Both the position numbers and the translations under genes were made by a program. Below the pieces are notes generated by a model. The model was given only the letters and a program-made list of their open reading frames with translations. It was not told the DNA's origin and made no database searches. Below, piece after piece: positions 1 to 12,137 of a DNA stretch of 52,006 nt. Every line of letters starts with the position of its first letter. Positions within the stretch are counted from its first letter, which is position 1. This DNA is from Actinomycetes bacterium. GTDB taxonomy: Bacteria > Actinomycetota > Humimicrobiia > Humimicrobiales > Humimicrobiaceae. The stretch spans positions 1-52,006 of the forward strand of contig JAIOXO010000011.1 of NCBI GenBank assembly GCA_022396035.1, read 5' to 3'.

Positions 1-199
1 GTATCCTTTTAGCTACAGGCTTTTGGGCAAGTTTTGATTCCACCTGGGAGACTATGGTCTTGCCTGTGGTTTTTAGTTTCTCAAATCTTTCTATGGTAAT
101 TGCTGATGCTGAATCAGCCATACTATTTACTGCATCTTTAACTTGTTTATGTCCATATTTTCCATATTCTGATATATTCTCAACTGAATTATTCAGCAA
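1..199 (-). CDS. Partial unknown protein, cut by the left edge
   Basis: A frame open for 66 codons runs leftward off the window. It begins at TTG 199-197, two codons after an in-frame TAG (205-203). The visible residues are hydrophilic and rich in Lys, Ser and Glu, with no membrane segment and no motif I recognise. There is no good ribosome binding site before the TTG, so this may be a gene fragment whose 5' part is lost, or a chance frame. Function is unknown. Confidence 0.3.
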   Translation of the reverse strand, partial: MLNNSVENISEYGKYGHKQVKDAVNSMADSASAITIERFEKLKTTGKTIVSQVESKLAQKPVAKRI

Positions 200-246
200 G
201 AACTAATTAAACCTGATTTAAACAGGCATGATAAGTTATGTAAATC

Positions 247-1419
247 TCAGGATTTAATTTTCCTGGCCACCAGCGGATAGAAAAACAGCAGGACAACCGA
301 TAACAGCAGGAACCCTATCTCTGCCCTGATCAGGGCGGCAATGCCTATGATATCTGCAGCTTTGCCCAGGGGTATAAGGGTTAATCCGGCCAGTCCGGCG
401 GATAAGCCCAGTATAAGAGAGGAAGCCAGTCCGATATTAGCCGGCCAAAGCTGTTGGGCAGTCCTTATGCATACCGGCTGTATGGGAATGAGAAACACCC
501 CGGCCAGGACGAAAAGGATCATGCTGGGTAAGGTATCGGGTATGAATATAAAGTAGAGGCAGGGGATGGCCATGGCTATGCTTATCTGTATTATAAGCGG
601 CCCTTTTTTAAACCGGTCATTAAGGTGGCCGGTTATAAACCCGCCGGCCCCTCCCAGGGCTCCAAACAGAAACAGCATTATGCCTATGGGAATAAGATTT
701 AATCCTGCCCGCGTGTAGTACACCGGCATATAATTGAATAGGCTTACCCACAATATGTACAGGGAGTATACAGTAAATACCAGGCTGGCTAGAAGGAATA
801 TTTTTGCTGCCCCCAACCTCTGACGGGGCAGGTTGGGGTCTATAGTTACCGGTATATGCTTATCGGAGGGCAGTTTTCTGATTAATACCCATGCGGCAAT
901 CAGGCCGCCGGCCATGGCTATGGGGGTATACTGAATGCCTATCTTTTCCAGGATAAGTATTACCGTCAGGGAACCCAGGGCAAAACCGAAATTGCCCCCG
1001 AAATTTATAAGGGAGGTGCTAAAGGTTTTCTTATTGCCTCCATAGTAGCCGGCCATGGCTGCGCTGGGGGGATGAAAGCTGGCTATTCCCAGATTGCCTA
1101 TAAATAAAAATATAAGTACCAGCAGGTAATGGGGCATCACTCCCAGCAGGCTTAAAAAGACCGAGGTTAAAATTATTCCCATAACCATAAATTTCTTCAG
1201 CCCGTACCGGTCTGAGAGCAGGCCGAAGGCCGGGGAGAACAGGCTGTTGGCTATAATGCTGGTGGCTCCCAGCAGACTTACCTGAAACAGGGAAAGGCCG
1301 AACTTGGAGACCAATAGCGGTATAAGCCCGATGTAGAAGCTCTGGTATATGTCCAGCATAAAGTGGCTGCCTGCAGAAAGGGCCAGTACCCGCTTATTAG
1401 CTTTCTGAACATTTTGCAT
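247..1419 (-). CDS. MFS transporter, fosmidomycin-resistance (Fsr)-like
   Basis: The 390-residue protein is hydrophobic throughout, with about 12 membrane helices, as expected for a major facilitator. The N-terminal HFMLDIYQSF stretch, the LLSDRYG loop after helix 2 (the MFS motif-A region) and the FHPPSAAMA segment near residue 115 resemble the Fsr/YfnC branch of drug exporters. It probably exports a small molecule by proton antiport; the substrate cannot be read from sequence. It is transcribed away from the dCMP deaminase gene. No clear Shine-Dalgarno sequence precedes the ATG. Family assignment is firm, substrate is not. Confidence 0.85.
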   Translation of the reverse strand: MQNVQKANKRVLALSAGSHFMLDIYQSFYIGLIPLLVSKFGLSLFQVSLLGATSIIANSLFSPAFGLLSDRYGLKKFMVMGIILTSVFLSLLGVMPHYLLVLIFLFIGNLGIASFHPPSAAMAGYYGGNKKTFSTSLINFGGNFGFALGSLTVILILEKIGIQYTPIAMAGGLIAAWVLIRKLPSDKHIPVTIDPNLPRQRLGAAKIFLLASLVFTVYSLYILWVSLFNYMPVYYTRAGLNLIPIGIMLFLFGALGGAGGFITGHLNDRFKKGPLIIQISIAMAIPCLYFIFIPDTLPSMILFVLAGVFLIPIQPVCIRTAQQLWPANIGLASSLILGLSAGLAGLTLIPLGKAADIIGIAALIRAEIGFLLLSVVLLFFYPLVARKIKS

Positions 1420-1555
1420 GTGGTAAATGTTTAATGGTAATAATATAACATAGCATAACCGCCGGCCTTATAGCCAGAAAAATATGGGTATGCTTATTTT
1501 TAAAAAATGGCATATTATTATAAAATGAATAAAATAATTGTAAGAAGGAAACTAT
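1420..1555. other. Divergent intergenic region
   Basis: This 136-bp spacer lies between the leftward MFS gene and the rightward dCMP deaminase/ATP synthase genes. It must hold promoters for both directions. It is A+T-rich near 1500-1540, with several TATAAT-like hexamers, but no -35/-10 pair stands out. No hairpin or RNA gene was seen. Confidence 0.4.
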
Positions 1556-2011
1556 ATGGGGGATAAAAGGCCCAGCTGGGATCAGTATTTTATAGCAATC
1601 ACCAAACAGGTTGCCACCCGGTCTACCTGCCTGAGGAGAAAGGTGGGAGCAATTGTAGTAAAGGATAAAAGGATTCTTACTACCGGTTACAACGGCGCTC
1701 CCAAAGGAACCAGAAACTGCCTGGAAATAGGAACCTGCTTAAGGGAAGAGATGGGAGTGCCTTCGGGACAGAGGCATGAAATCTGCAGGGGCCTGCATGC
1801 CGAACAGAATGCCCTGCTGCAGGCAGCTTATCATGGCGTACAGATAAAGGGAGGAGTCATTTATTGTACTACCCAGCCCTGTGTAATGTGCGCCAAGATG
1901 ATTATAAATACCGGCATCAGAACTGTTTACCATCTGGAGGATTACTCTGATCCATTATCTCTGGAGCTTATGGGGGAAGCGGGCATTGAGCTGATAAAGC
2001 TGAATTTCTAG
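1556..2011 (+). CDS. dCMP deaminase family protein (ComEB-like)
   Basis: The 151-residue cytidine/deoxycytidylate deaminase-fold protein would convert dCMP to dUMP in the cytosol for dTMP synthesis. The zinc site is complete: HAE at residues 81-83 (zinc His and proton-shuttling Glu) and PCVMC at 108-112 (two zinc Cys). The TGYNGAPKG segment at 43-51 is typical of dCMP deaminases. AGAAGGA precedes the ATG at good spacing. The gene lies directly upstream of the ATP synthase genes and may be co-transcribed with them. ComEB, the competence-locus homologue, is the same family; competence itself cannot be inferred here. Confidence 0.93.
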   Translation: MGDKRPSWDQYFIAITKQVATRSTCLRRKVGAIVVKDKRILTTGYNGAPKGTRNCLEIGTCLREEMGVPSGQRHEICRGLHAEQNALLQAAYHGVQIKGGVIYCTTQPCVMCAKMIINTGIRTVYHLEDYSDPLSLELMGEAGIELIKLNF

Positions 2012-2033
2012 CTTTTTTATAGAAGGGAATGCT

Positions 2034-2405
2034 GTGGGTAACACCCTGGTAAAAAGAACTTTAATCATTAGCGGCCTGGTGCTGGCAGCCGTCCTTATAG
2101 GGCTGTGGTTTTTTCAGCCGGGACCGCTTTTCTGGTCGGTACTGCTCAGCTCGGTTTTGGTGTTTGGCCTGTTTGTTGCCAATCTTTACCTATATTCCAA
2201 GCTTTACGGGGACGGGGGCAAGCTTAAATTCATGTTTGCTGCTTTCTGGATAAAACTACTGGTCCTGGCCGGTGTTTTTTTTATCTTTACCCGACTGGCT
2301 TTTCTGGATATTTATTCTTTATTTATATCTTTTATAATCCTGTTTACCATATTTTTGTTTCTGGAATTGTTTCTGTTATACAAAAATGCCATGTTCAAAC
2401 CATAG
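2034..2405 (+). CDS. atpI: ATP synthase subunit I-like membrane protein
   Basis: A 123-residue protein with four predicted membrane helices sits immediately before atpB, the usual place of AtpI. Sequence conservation in this family is low, so the call rests on position, length and topology. AtpI-type proteins assist assembly of the c-ring or act in cation uptake. The start is GTG at 2034, with AGAAGGGA at 2021-2028. It lies 22 bp after the dCMP deaminase gene and 9 bp before atpB. Confidence 0.7.
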   Translation: MGNTLVKRTLIISGLVLAAVLIGLWFFQPGPLFWSVLLSSVLVFGLFVANLYLYSKLYGDGGKLKFMFAAFWIKLLVLAGVFFIFTRLAFLDIYSLFISFIILFTIFLFLELFLLYKNAMFKP

Positions 2406-2414
2406 GGTGTTCTC

Positions 2415-3412
<998 letters not shown>

Positions 3413-3434
3413 ATTTTGGAAAGGGTGTAAAAAG

Positions 3435-3938
3435 TTGGAACAATTAATAAAAATAATTAGCCCTATGAGCAGTACTATTTTTTGGCTGATTATAGTATTC
3501 ATTATTATGGTGGTAGTTTTGTGGAAGCTGGTACTCAAGCCGGTAGATAAGGTTCTAGCCAGGCGGCAGGAAGAGATCAAAGAAAAAATAAGTTCCTCGG
3601 ATAAGCAGAAGCAGGAAGCCCAAAAGATACTGGAGGATCAGAAAAAGGAGCTGGATAAAGCCAGGCTGCAGGCCAAAAAACTTATTGAAGACTCCAAACA
3701 GGAAGCCAGAAATATTAAAGAAGAGATAGAAAAAGATAGCAAGAAGAAAGCAGAAGAGATGATGGAGGATGCTATAAACAGAATAGAAAGAGAAAAAGAA
3801 AAATCATTGGAAGAGTTAAAGGATGAGGTTGCTGATATGGCTGTCAGCATTGCAGAGAAAATAATTACCAAAAATATATCAAAAAAAGAGCATCAAAAGT
3901 TAATAGAGGAAAGTTTAAAGGATATCAAAGGGGCTTAG
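3435..3938 (+). CDS. atpF: F0F1 ATP synthase subunit b
   Basis: The peripheral-stalk subunit has one N-terminal membrane helix (about residues 12-33) followed by a long Lys/Glu-rich coiled coil. It dimerises and links subunit a to delta and alpha. I place the start at TTG 3435, with GGAAAGGG ending 9 nt upstream, giving 167 residues. A longer frame from TTG 3402 would overlap atpE and add an unlikely Trp/Cys-rich leader; ATG 3465 is a shorter option. It abuts atpH with no gap. Confidence 0.93.
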   Translation: MEQLIKIISPMSSTIFWLIIVFIIMVVVLWKLVLKPVDKVLARRQEEIKEKISSSDKQKQEAQKILEDQKKELDKARLQAKKLIEDSKQEARNIKEEIEKDSKKKAEEMMEDAINRIEREKEKSLEELKDEVADMAVSIAEKIITKNISKKEHQKLIEESLKDIKGA

Positions 3939-4514
3939 ATGGGTCACAAAGTTAAGACGGCAGAAATAAAGAAAATAGTAAATGCCTTGGCCAGTCTGGC
4001 TGCAAGTGAAAACCAATTGGATTTGTTAAAAAGAGAACTGGAATGGGTTAAAGAAGAGGTAGACTACAATCTTAAATTTAAGCAACTTTTAAGGGATGAC
4101 CAGATAAAAAATTCGGAGAAAGTAAAAATTTTATTGGAGATACTGGAAGAAAAGGTTTCGTCTATTACCCAGGCTGCAGTAGCCTCTATGGCAATAATGG
4201 GATTAATGGAACAGCTGGATATTATAAATAAGCTATATGGGGAGAAGGTTTCCCAATTAAAAAAACAGCTGGATATTGAAGTAATAAGCGCAATAGAGCT
4301 GGATAAGGATACTATAGAGGATATTAAGAAAAGCCTGGATAAAAAAACCCAGAGAGAGGTAAAAATTAAGAATATTGTAGATAACAGTATTATTGGCGGA
4401 CTGGTTATAAACATTGATGATCAGGTTATGGACCTGAGCATAAGCAGAAAGCTTATTGATCTGAAAAGTAATTTAAAAGAAATAAAGCTGGAGAGTGAAA
4501 AACTTGGCAATTAG
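3939..4514 (+). CDS. atpH: F0F1 ATP synthase subunit delta
   Basis: The 191-residue protein caps F1 and joins the peripheral stalk to it. The N-terminal half is helical, and the C-terminal domain has the typical [22 protein letters not shown] signature spread over about residues 150-172. The ATG directly follows the atpF stop codon, and AAAGGGG lies about 5 nt inside the end of atpF, indicating translational coupling. Its N-terminus lacks the usual YAxAL motif, as often occurs in this poorly conserved subunit. Confidence 0.92.
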   Translation: MGHKVKTAEIKKIVNALASLAASENQLDLLKRELEWVKEEVDYNLKFKQLLRDDQIKNSEKVKILLEILEEKVSSITQAAVASMAIMGLMEQLDIINKLYGEKVSQLKKQLDIEVISAIELDKDTIEDIKKSLDKKTQREVKIKNIVDNSIIGGLVINIDDQVMDLSISRKLIDLKSNLKEIKLESEKLGN

Positions 4515-4515
4515 T

Positions 4516-6018
4516 ATGGAATCAAAAAAAATTGCAGACCTTATAAGCAAGCAGATAGAAAAATATGAGGCCAAACCCCAGATAGAGGAAGTGGGTGCTG
4601 TAACTGAGGCTGGAGACGGCATAGTAAAGATTGCTGGATTATCAAAAGCAGTTGCAGGAGAGATGCTTGAACTTCCCGGTGGTATTTATTGCCTGGCTCT
4701 AAACCTGGACCAGCATGAGATAGGGGGAGTAATTTTAGGGGAATCGGTTAAAATTCAGGAAGGCGATCTGGTTAAGAGAACAGGCAAAGTTTTACAGGTT
4801 CCGGTAGGTGAAGCTTTGGTGGGAAGGATTGTAGATCCACTGGGCATTCCCCTGGATAATAAGGGTGATATTGATACCCAGATATTTAGTCCGGTTGAAT
4901 TTAAAGCCCCGGAAGTAGTGGAAAGGCAACCGGTAAGAGAGCCGCTTCAAACAGGGATAAAGGCCATAGACTCTATGGTACCTATTGGACGGGGACAGAG
5001 AGAGCTTATAATTTCTGACCGGAGGGTAGGCAAAACTGCGCTTTTAGTGGATACTATTTTAAACCAGAAAGGCAAAGATGTTTACTGCATATTTGTAATT
5101 ATTGGTCAAAAAACTTCTCTGGTGGCCAGGATTGCAGAAAAGCTGGAGCAGGAAGGAGCCATGGACTATACTACCATAGTTGTAGCTACCGCCAAAGAGA
5201 CGGCGGCATTGCAGTACCTGGCACCCTATTCAGGCTGTGCTATGGGAGAATATTTTATGTATAACCAGAAACATGCCGTGGTTATGTATGATGATCTTTC
5301 CAAGCATGCAGTTGCTTACCGGGAGATATCGCTTCTGCTCAGAAGACCGCCTGGCCGGGAGGCATATCCCGGTGATATTTTTTACCTTCATTCAAGATTA
5401 TTGGAGCGTTCGGCCAAGCTTTCCGATGAAAAGGGTGCAGGCTCTTTAACTGCTATCCCGGTTATTGAGGTAAAGGGTGGAGATATATCCGGTTATATCC
5501 CCACCAACCTGATTTCTATTACTGATGGCCAGATTTATTTAGATACAGAGTTGTTTAATTCTGGTATAAGGCCGGCAATAAATGCAGGCATATCGGTTTC
5601 CAGAGTGGGGGGTGCAGCCCAGATACCGGCTATGAAAAAAGTAGCGCGGATGCTGAGGCTGGATATATCCCAATACCGGGAGATTGAAACCTTTGCCAAG
5701 TTTGGTACCGAGCTGGATACTGAAACCAAAAAACAAGTAACCAGGGGAGAGCGAATTGTGGAAGTACTCAAGCAGGGACAGTATCAGCCTATGGCAGTGG
5801 AAGATCAGGTAATTGCTATTTTTGCACTGACCTATGGATATTTGGATGATATAAAAGTCTCGGATATATGCAGGTTTGAAGAAGAGTTCTTAACTTATAT
5901 GCATAACAACAAAAAAGATATAATTAAAAAAATAAGAGAAACCAAAGACATAAACCAGGAATTGGAGCAGGAGCTCAAACAGGCAGTGAAGGATTTTAAA
6001 TCGGGTTTTTCTCAATAA
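4516..6018 (+). CDS. atpA: F0F1 ATP synthase subunit alpha
   Basis: This 500-residue non-catalytic nucleotide-binding subunit forms the F1 hexamer with beta. The arginine finger segment [10 protein letters not shown] and the [21 protein letters not shown] region are intact. The P-loop is unusual: SDRRVGKT at 167-174 where GDRQTGKT is nearly universal. I chose ATG 4516 ([10 protein letters not shown]) because homologues begin at this point; a GTG at 4495 overlaps atpH. No strong Shine-Dalgarno precedes 4516, so translation may be coupled to atpH, which stops one base earlier. Confidence 0.97.
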   Translation: MESKKIADLISKQIEKYEAKPQIEEVGAVTEAGDGIVKIAGLSKAVAGEMLELPGGIYCLALNLDQHEIGGVILGESVKIQEGDLVKRTGKVLQVPVGEALVGRIVDPLGIPLDNKGDIDTQIFSPVEFKAPEVVERQPVREPLQTGIKAIDSMVPIGRGQRELIISDRRVGKTALLVDTILNQKGKDVYCIFVIIGQKTSLVARIAEKLEQEGAMDYTTIVVATAKETAALQYLAPYSGCAMGEYFMYNQKHAVVMYDDLSKHAVAYREISLLLRRPPGREAYPGDIFYLHSRLLERSAKLSDEKGAGSLTAIPVIEVKGGDISGYIPTNLISITDGQIYLDTELFNSGIRPAINAGISVSRVGGAAQIPAMKKVARMLRLDISQYREIETFAKFGTELDTETKKQVTRGERIVEVLKQGQYQPMAVEDQVIAIFALTYGYLDDIKVSDICRFEEEFLTYMHNNKKDIIKKIRETKDINQELEQELKQAVKDFKSGFSQ

Positions 6019-6031
6019 AGGATATTAAGCT

Positions 6032-8411
<2,380 letters not shown>

Positions 8412-8412
<1 letters not shown>

Positions 8413-8798
8413 TGGCTGAGGATAGGATAAATGTATCCATAGTTACCCCGGAAGAAGTTGTCTTCGAGGGTAAGGTTAATTATTTGGGGGTGCCTTCAGT
8501 TAAGGGCAGTATGGGAATCCTGGCCGGCCATATGCCTGTGGTATGCCAGTTGGATGTGGGTATTATAAAACTAAAATCAGAACTGGAAGAAAAATATGTT
8601 GCGGTGCAAAAAGGTTATATGGAGTTTTTTAATAATAATGCCAACATACTTACTGGAAGAGCAATTAAAACTACTTACCAGGATCGCCATAAGGCCATAG
8701 AGGAAGTAAGCAAGAGACATGACATAGTGCAAGAAATATCGGAAGAGACCAAGAAAGTAATACAGGCTATTGGTACACTGAAAAGGTTAAGAAAATGA
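8412..8798 (+). CDS. atpC: F0F1 ATP synthase subunit epsilon
   Basis: The 128-residue subunit has an N-terminal beta-sandwich with the conserved GSMGILAGHMP turn (31-41) and a C-terminal two-helix region (about 88-128) that can brake ATP hydrolysis. It starts within the atpD stop (TAATG), so translation is coupled. Its stop at 8796-8798 lies immediately beside the stop of a convergent gene, leaving no room for a separate terminator. Confidence 0.95.
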
Positions 8799-9227
8799 TT
8801 AGATTTCTGCCAGCAGGCTGTTAAGCTGCAGAAGGAAATCATAGGCGGCCTGCTTTTCCTGGTCAACGGTGGTTATATAGCCGGCACGGTCAGGCTGGCT
8901 ATCGAATCTGAATATGATGCTGGCATCAGATGATACCCTTATCTTTATATTGATTATGTTCCCGGGATCCAGCAGATACTTGCCGGTCTGCCTTTCTATC
9001 TGGTAGGCAATGCCTTTGTTTAAGGGATAGCATTTAAGGAAGGCATCATTTTTTAGAAACTCCACATAAATTATTTTTAAATTGGTAAGGATATAGGCCT
9101 TGGTCTGTACAGAATCATCTGTTTTTCTGGATTGTTCATATACCGCTTTTATGTCTTCGGCCACGGCAATGAATTTTTCTACCATCTGGTTTATCTGCTG
9201 CTGGTTTTCTTTTAACTTAATTTGCAT
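8799..9227 (-). CDS. Unknown 142-residue protein
   Basis: I do not recognise this protein. Residues 1-35 are predicted to form a charged helix (KLKENQQQINQMVEKF), followed by a mixed alpha/beta part and a C-terminal helix. There is no signal peptide, membrane segment or cysteine cluster. It looks cytoplasmic. It converges on atpC with no intervening base and lies 66 bp downstream of mgtE on the same strand. Codon use matches its neighbours, which supports a real gene. Confidence 0.6.
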   Translation of the reverse strand: MQIKLKENQQQINQMVEKFIAVAEDIKAVYEQSRKTDDSVQTKAYILTNLKIIYVEFLKNDAFLKCYPLNKGIAYQIERQTGKYLLDPGNIINIKIRVSSDASIIFRFDSQPDRAGYITTVDQEKQAAYDFLLQLNSLLAEI

Positions 9228-9293
9228 AGTTTATGCCCTTTTTATTTTTATTATAGCAGAGGCTGGTGAAAAATTAAGCCCGGCTTTAAAAAA

Positions 9294-10649
9294 TTACAGG
9301 GAAAAGATGAGCCCGGCTATGGAAAAATAGATAAGCAAACCCAGTGCATCCACCACTGTGGTAAGCAGGGGGCTGCTTATAACTGCAGGGTCCAGTTTCA
9401 GTTTGGTTAGCAAAATCGGCAGCAGAGACCCCAAAAGGTTGGCTATCATTATAATGGCTACCACCGCCAGCCCCAGGGTTATCCCCAGCAGCAGCCCTTC
9501 TTTTAATATGATTACCCTTAGCAGGAATACCACCCCCATGGATACCCCTAAAAACAGCCCGGTCAGCAGTTCCTTTTTTACTACATAAAACCATTTTCTA
9601 ATTGTAAGCTCTCCGGTAGAAAGCGCCCTTATAATCAGGGTGGAAGACTGGGTGGAGGTGTTTCCCCCGGTGCCGATAAGCACCGGTATAAAGAAACTGA
9701 GGGCAATAACCGCCTGCAGGGAGGTTTCAAAATGGGCTATTATGGTAGAAGAGATAAAGCCGGCTACCATAAGTATGGCCAGCCATCCTATCCTTTTAAC
9801 GTACAGGGTAAAAGGGGAGGCAGAAGAATACTTAATGCCTACCGGGGCCACCGCTGCTACCCTGTGGAAGTCTTCGGTGGTTTCTTCTTCCAGGACATCC
9901 AGTATATCATCTACGGTCACTATACCCATAAGCACATTATCCTTATCGGTTACCGGCAGGGCGGTCAGGTCATAATCGGCCATGATTTTTACCGCCTCTT
10001 CCTGGTCCTGGTCAGCATGCAGGTATACCATTTTTTTGTCCATAATGGCTTCTACCTTCTGATCCGGGTCTGCCAGTATAAATTTTCTCAAAGGAAGGCT
10101 GTCCAGCAGGTGCCAGTGGGCATCTACTATGTATATGATATCAATGGTCTCTACATCCTTTCCCATGCTGCGGATGTGATCAAGAACGCGGCTTATGAGC
10201 CAGAAAGGCTTAACTGCTATATAGTCGGGAGTCATAAGCCGGCCTACACTGTCTTCAGAGTAGCCCAGCAGGGCCAGGGCTTCCTTCCTTTCCTGGGGAG
10301 GGAGAGCGTTTAGAATTTTCTGGGTTACCGGCCCGGGCAGGTCCCCGAATACCTCGGTACGGTCATCGGGAGGAAGATCCAGTATTACCTGCCTAGCCCT
10401 CTGGCTGCCCAGGTTTTTAAGCAGGGCTTCCTGGTCCTGGGGTTCCAGCTGGGCAAATACCCGGGCAGCTTCTTCCTTGGGAAGAAGCCGGAAAAGGACC
10501 AGGCCGGTCTCCTGGTCAAAATCATCCAGCAGCTGTACAAAATCTGAAGGGGGAATCTGCCTCAGCAGTTCTTTTATTTCCCTCCATTTTCTGGAATCTA
10601 TGAGGCGGTTGAGTTCCTCTATCAGATTGTAATGTTCATAGGTTAACAT
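9294..10649 (-). CDS. mgtE: MgtE-family magnesium transporter
   Basis: The 451-residue protein has the full MgtE architecture: a helical MgtE_N superhelix (about 1-130), a CBS domain pair (about 135-255) that senses cytosolic Mg2+, a connecting helix and five membrane helices. The pore motif PVLIGTGGN (322-330) and the DPAVISSPLLTTVVDALG segment in the last helices, with the Mg2+-binding Asp, are present. It is a gated Mg2+ channel. It is divergent from murA. I saw no M-box-like RNA in the upstream 215 bp. Confidence 0.95.
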   Translation of the reverse strand: MLTYEHYNLIEELNRLIDSRKWREIKELLRQIPPSDFVQLLDDFDQETGLVLFRLLPKEEAARVFAQLEPQDQEALLKNLGSQRARQVILDLPPDDRTEVFGDLPGPVTQKILNALPPQERKEALALLGYSEDSVGRLMTPDYIAVKPFWLISRVLDHIRSMGKDVETIDIIYIVDAHWHLLDSLPLRKFILADPDQKVEAIMDKKMVYLHADQDQEEAVKIMADYDLTALPVTDKDNVLMGIVTVDDILDVLEEETTEDFHRVAAVAPVGIKYSSASPFTLYVKRIGWLAILMVAGFISSTIIAHFETSLQAVIALSFFIPVLIGTGGNTSTQSSTLIIRALSTGELTIRKWFYVVKKELLTGLFLGVSMGVVFLLRVIILKEGLLLGITLGLAVVAIIMIANLLGSLLPILLTKLKLDPAVISSPLLTTVVDALGLLIYFSIAGLIFSL

Positions 10650-10864
10650 GGGTCTCTTTTACTATTAAAATAAACAGGTTGAGTTTAATATATAATAAAA
10701 GCCTTATGCAGGCAATATAGTAAGATATATAATAAGATGAGTTGATGATTAAGTTTAGGATACTCAAGCTGCAGCGCGGACAGCAAAAGTGATAAGCATT
10801 TATTTTTTTTAGCTATCTTATTTGTTATAATATCCAGTACTTTGGATACATTAGGCAGATATTT
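10650..10864. other. Divergent mgtE/murA intergenic region
   Basis: This 215-bp spacer separates mgtE (leftward) from murA (rightward). A perfect TATAAT at 10826-10831 could be the -10 box for murA, with only a T-run in the -35 position. The mgtE side is A+T-rich without a clear promoter pair. I see no riboswitch-like conserved core. Confidence 0.4.
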
Positions 10865-12136
10865 ATGGCAAAATATTTGATAAGTGGCGGAAAGAAACTA
10901 AGTGGAAGCATTAAAGTGGGTGGGGCCAAGAACTCGGCTTTAAAGCTGATGGCAGCAGCCCTTCTGGCTAACGGTAAGACTACCCTGACCAATGTTCCCG
11001 CAATTGAAGATGTAAACACCATGGCCCAGGTTTTGCGTACACTGGGGGCCGGGGTGGAGTTTGACCCTGCCTTAAAAACTATGACCATAAACCCGGATTC
11101 GGTAGACAGCTTTGAGGCCCCCTATGAGCTAGTCAGGAAGATGAGGGCTTCCATACTGGTGGCAGGACCCCTGCTGTCCCGGTTTGGCAAGGTAAAGGTG
11201 GCTATACCCGGAGGATGCAATATTGGGTCGCGCCAGATAGATTTGCACTTGAAGGGTTTTGAGTTCATGGGTACCGAAAATTACATGGAGCACGGTTATG
11301 TGCATGCCTGCATAAATAATGGCTCCGGGAGGCTGAAGGGAGCACTTATAGACCTGGATTTTCCTTCCCGGGGAGCAACCGAGAATATAATGATGGCTGC
11401 CTGCCTGGCGCGGGGCAAAACGGTAATAAACAATGCGGCCAGGGAGCCGGAGATTGCAGACCTGGCCAATTTTCTTAAATCCATGGGTGCAGATATTGAA
11501 GGGGCGGGGTTTGACTGTATTACCATAAGGGGTGTAGGCCAGCTTAACGGTACCAGCTATGAGGTTATGGCTGATAGTATTGAGGCCGGCACCTTTATAA
11601 CTGCGGCTGCCCTGTGCGGCCGGGAAGTGGAAGTGGCAGGGGCAGCAGCTAAAAATTTGGAAATTTTTCTGCTTAAATTAAAGCAGGTGGGGGCAGATAT
11701 AGAGGTTCTATCCCCGGACCGGATAAAGGTAAGGGCGGCAGAAAAATTAAAGCCGGTACATATAAGCACTCTGCCCTATCCTGGTTTTCCAACCGATCTG
11801 CAGCCCATTATTGCGGTGCTGTTGGTTACCGTTCCCGGGGTTTCCATAATAACTGAAAATGTATTTGAGAACCGGTTTATGTATGTGGATGAGCTGAACC
11901 GGATGGGAGCCAATATAAAGATTGACGGACATCATGCTATAATACGGGGCACGGAACAGCTTTCAGCGGCCCCGGTTACTGCCTGTGATTTGAGGGCTGG
12001 AGCGGCCATGGTACTGGCGGGGCTGGCTGCGGAAGGTATCACCGAGGTTATGGATATATACCATGTGGAGCGGGGTTATGAAACCCTGGATAAAAAACTG
12101 GCCAGTATAGGCGCAGATATAAAAAGAGTTGACTAG
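10865..12136 (+). CDS. murA: UDP-N-acetylglucosamine 1-carboxyvinyltransferase
   Basis: The 423-residue enzyme transfers enolpyruvate from PEP to UDP-GlcNAc, the first committed step of peptidoglycan synthesis. The two repeated EPSP-synthase-like halves are complete. KNSALKL at 22-28 binds substrate, the catalytic Cys is C118 in PGGCNIGSR, and the general-base Asp lies in PGFPTDLQP. Having Cys rather than Asp at position 118 predicts fosfomycin sensitivity. It overlaps the next gene's region closely (start 2 bp after the stop), so both are probably one transcript. Confidence 0.97.
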   Translation: MAKYLISGGKKLSGSIKVGGAKNSALKLMAAALLANGKTTLTNVPAIEDVNTMAQVLRTLGAGVEFDPALKTMTINPDSVDSFEAPYELVRKMRASILVAGPLLSRFGKVKVAIPGGCNIGSRQIDLHLKGFEFMGTENYMEHGYVHACINNGSGRLKGALIDLDFPSRGATENIMMAACLARGKTVINNAAREPEIADLANFLKSMGADIEGAGFDCITIRGVGQLNGTSYEVMADSIEAGTFITAAALCGREVEVAGAAAKNLEIFLLKLKQVGADIEVLSPDRIKVRAAEKLKPVHISTLPYPGFPTDLQPIIAVLLVTVPGVSIITENVFENRFMYVDELNRMGANIKIDGHHAIIRGTEQLSAAPVTACDLRAGAAMVLAGLAAEGITEVMDIYHVERGYETLDKKLASIGADIKRVD

Positions 12137-12137
12137 T

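Noticed and set aside
211-254. Possible terminator after the MFS gene
   Set aside because: Inverted repeats CCTG...CAGG and AAATC...GATTT are short, with no U-run of convincing length.
9732-10313. Long open frame of 193 codons on the plus strand inside mgtE
   Set aside because: It is exactly antisense to well-conserved MgtE codons, has a Tyr/His/Gly-rich composition unlike a real protein, and lacks a ribosome binding site.
10650-10864. Mg2+ riboswitch (M-box) before mgtE
   Set aside because: The leader is A+T-rich without the long conserved helices of an M-box.
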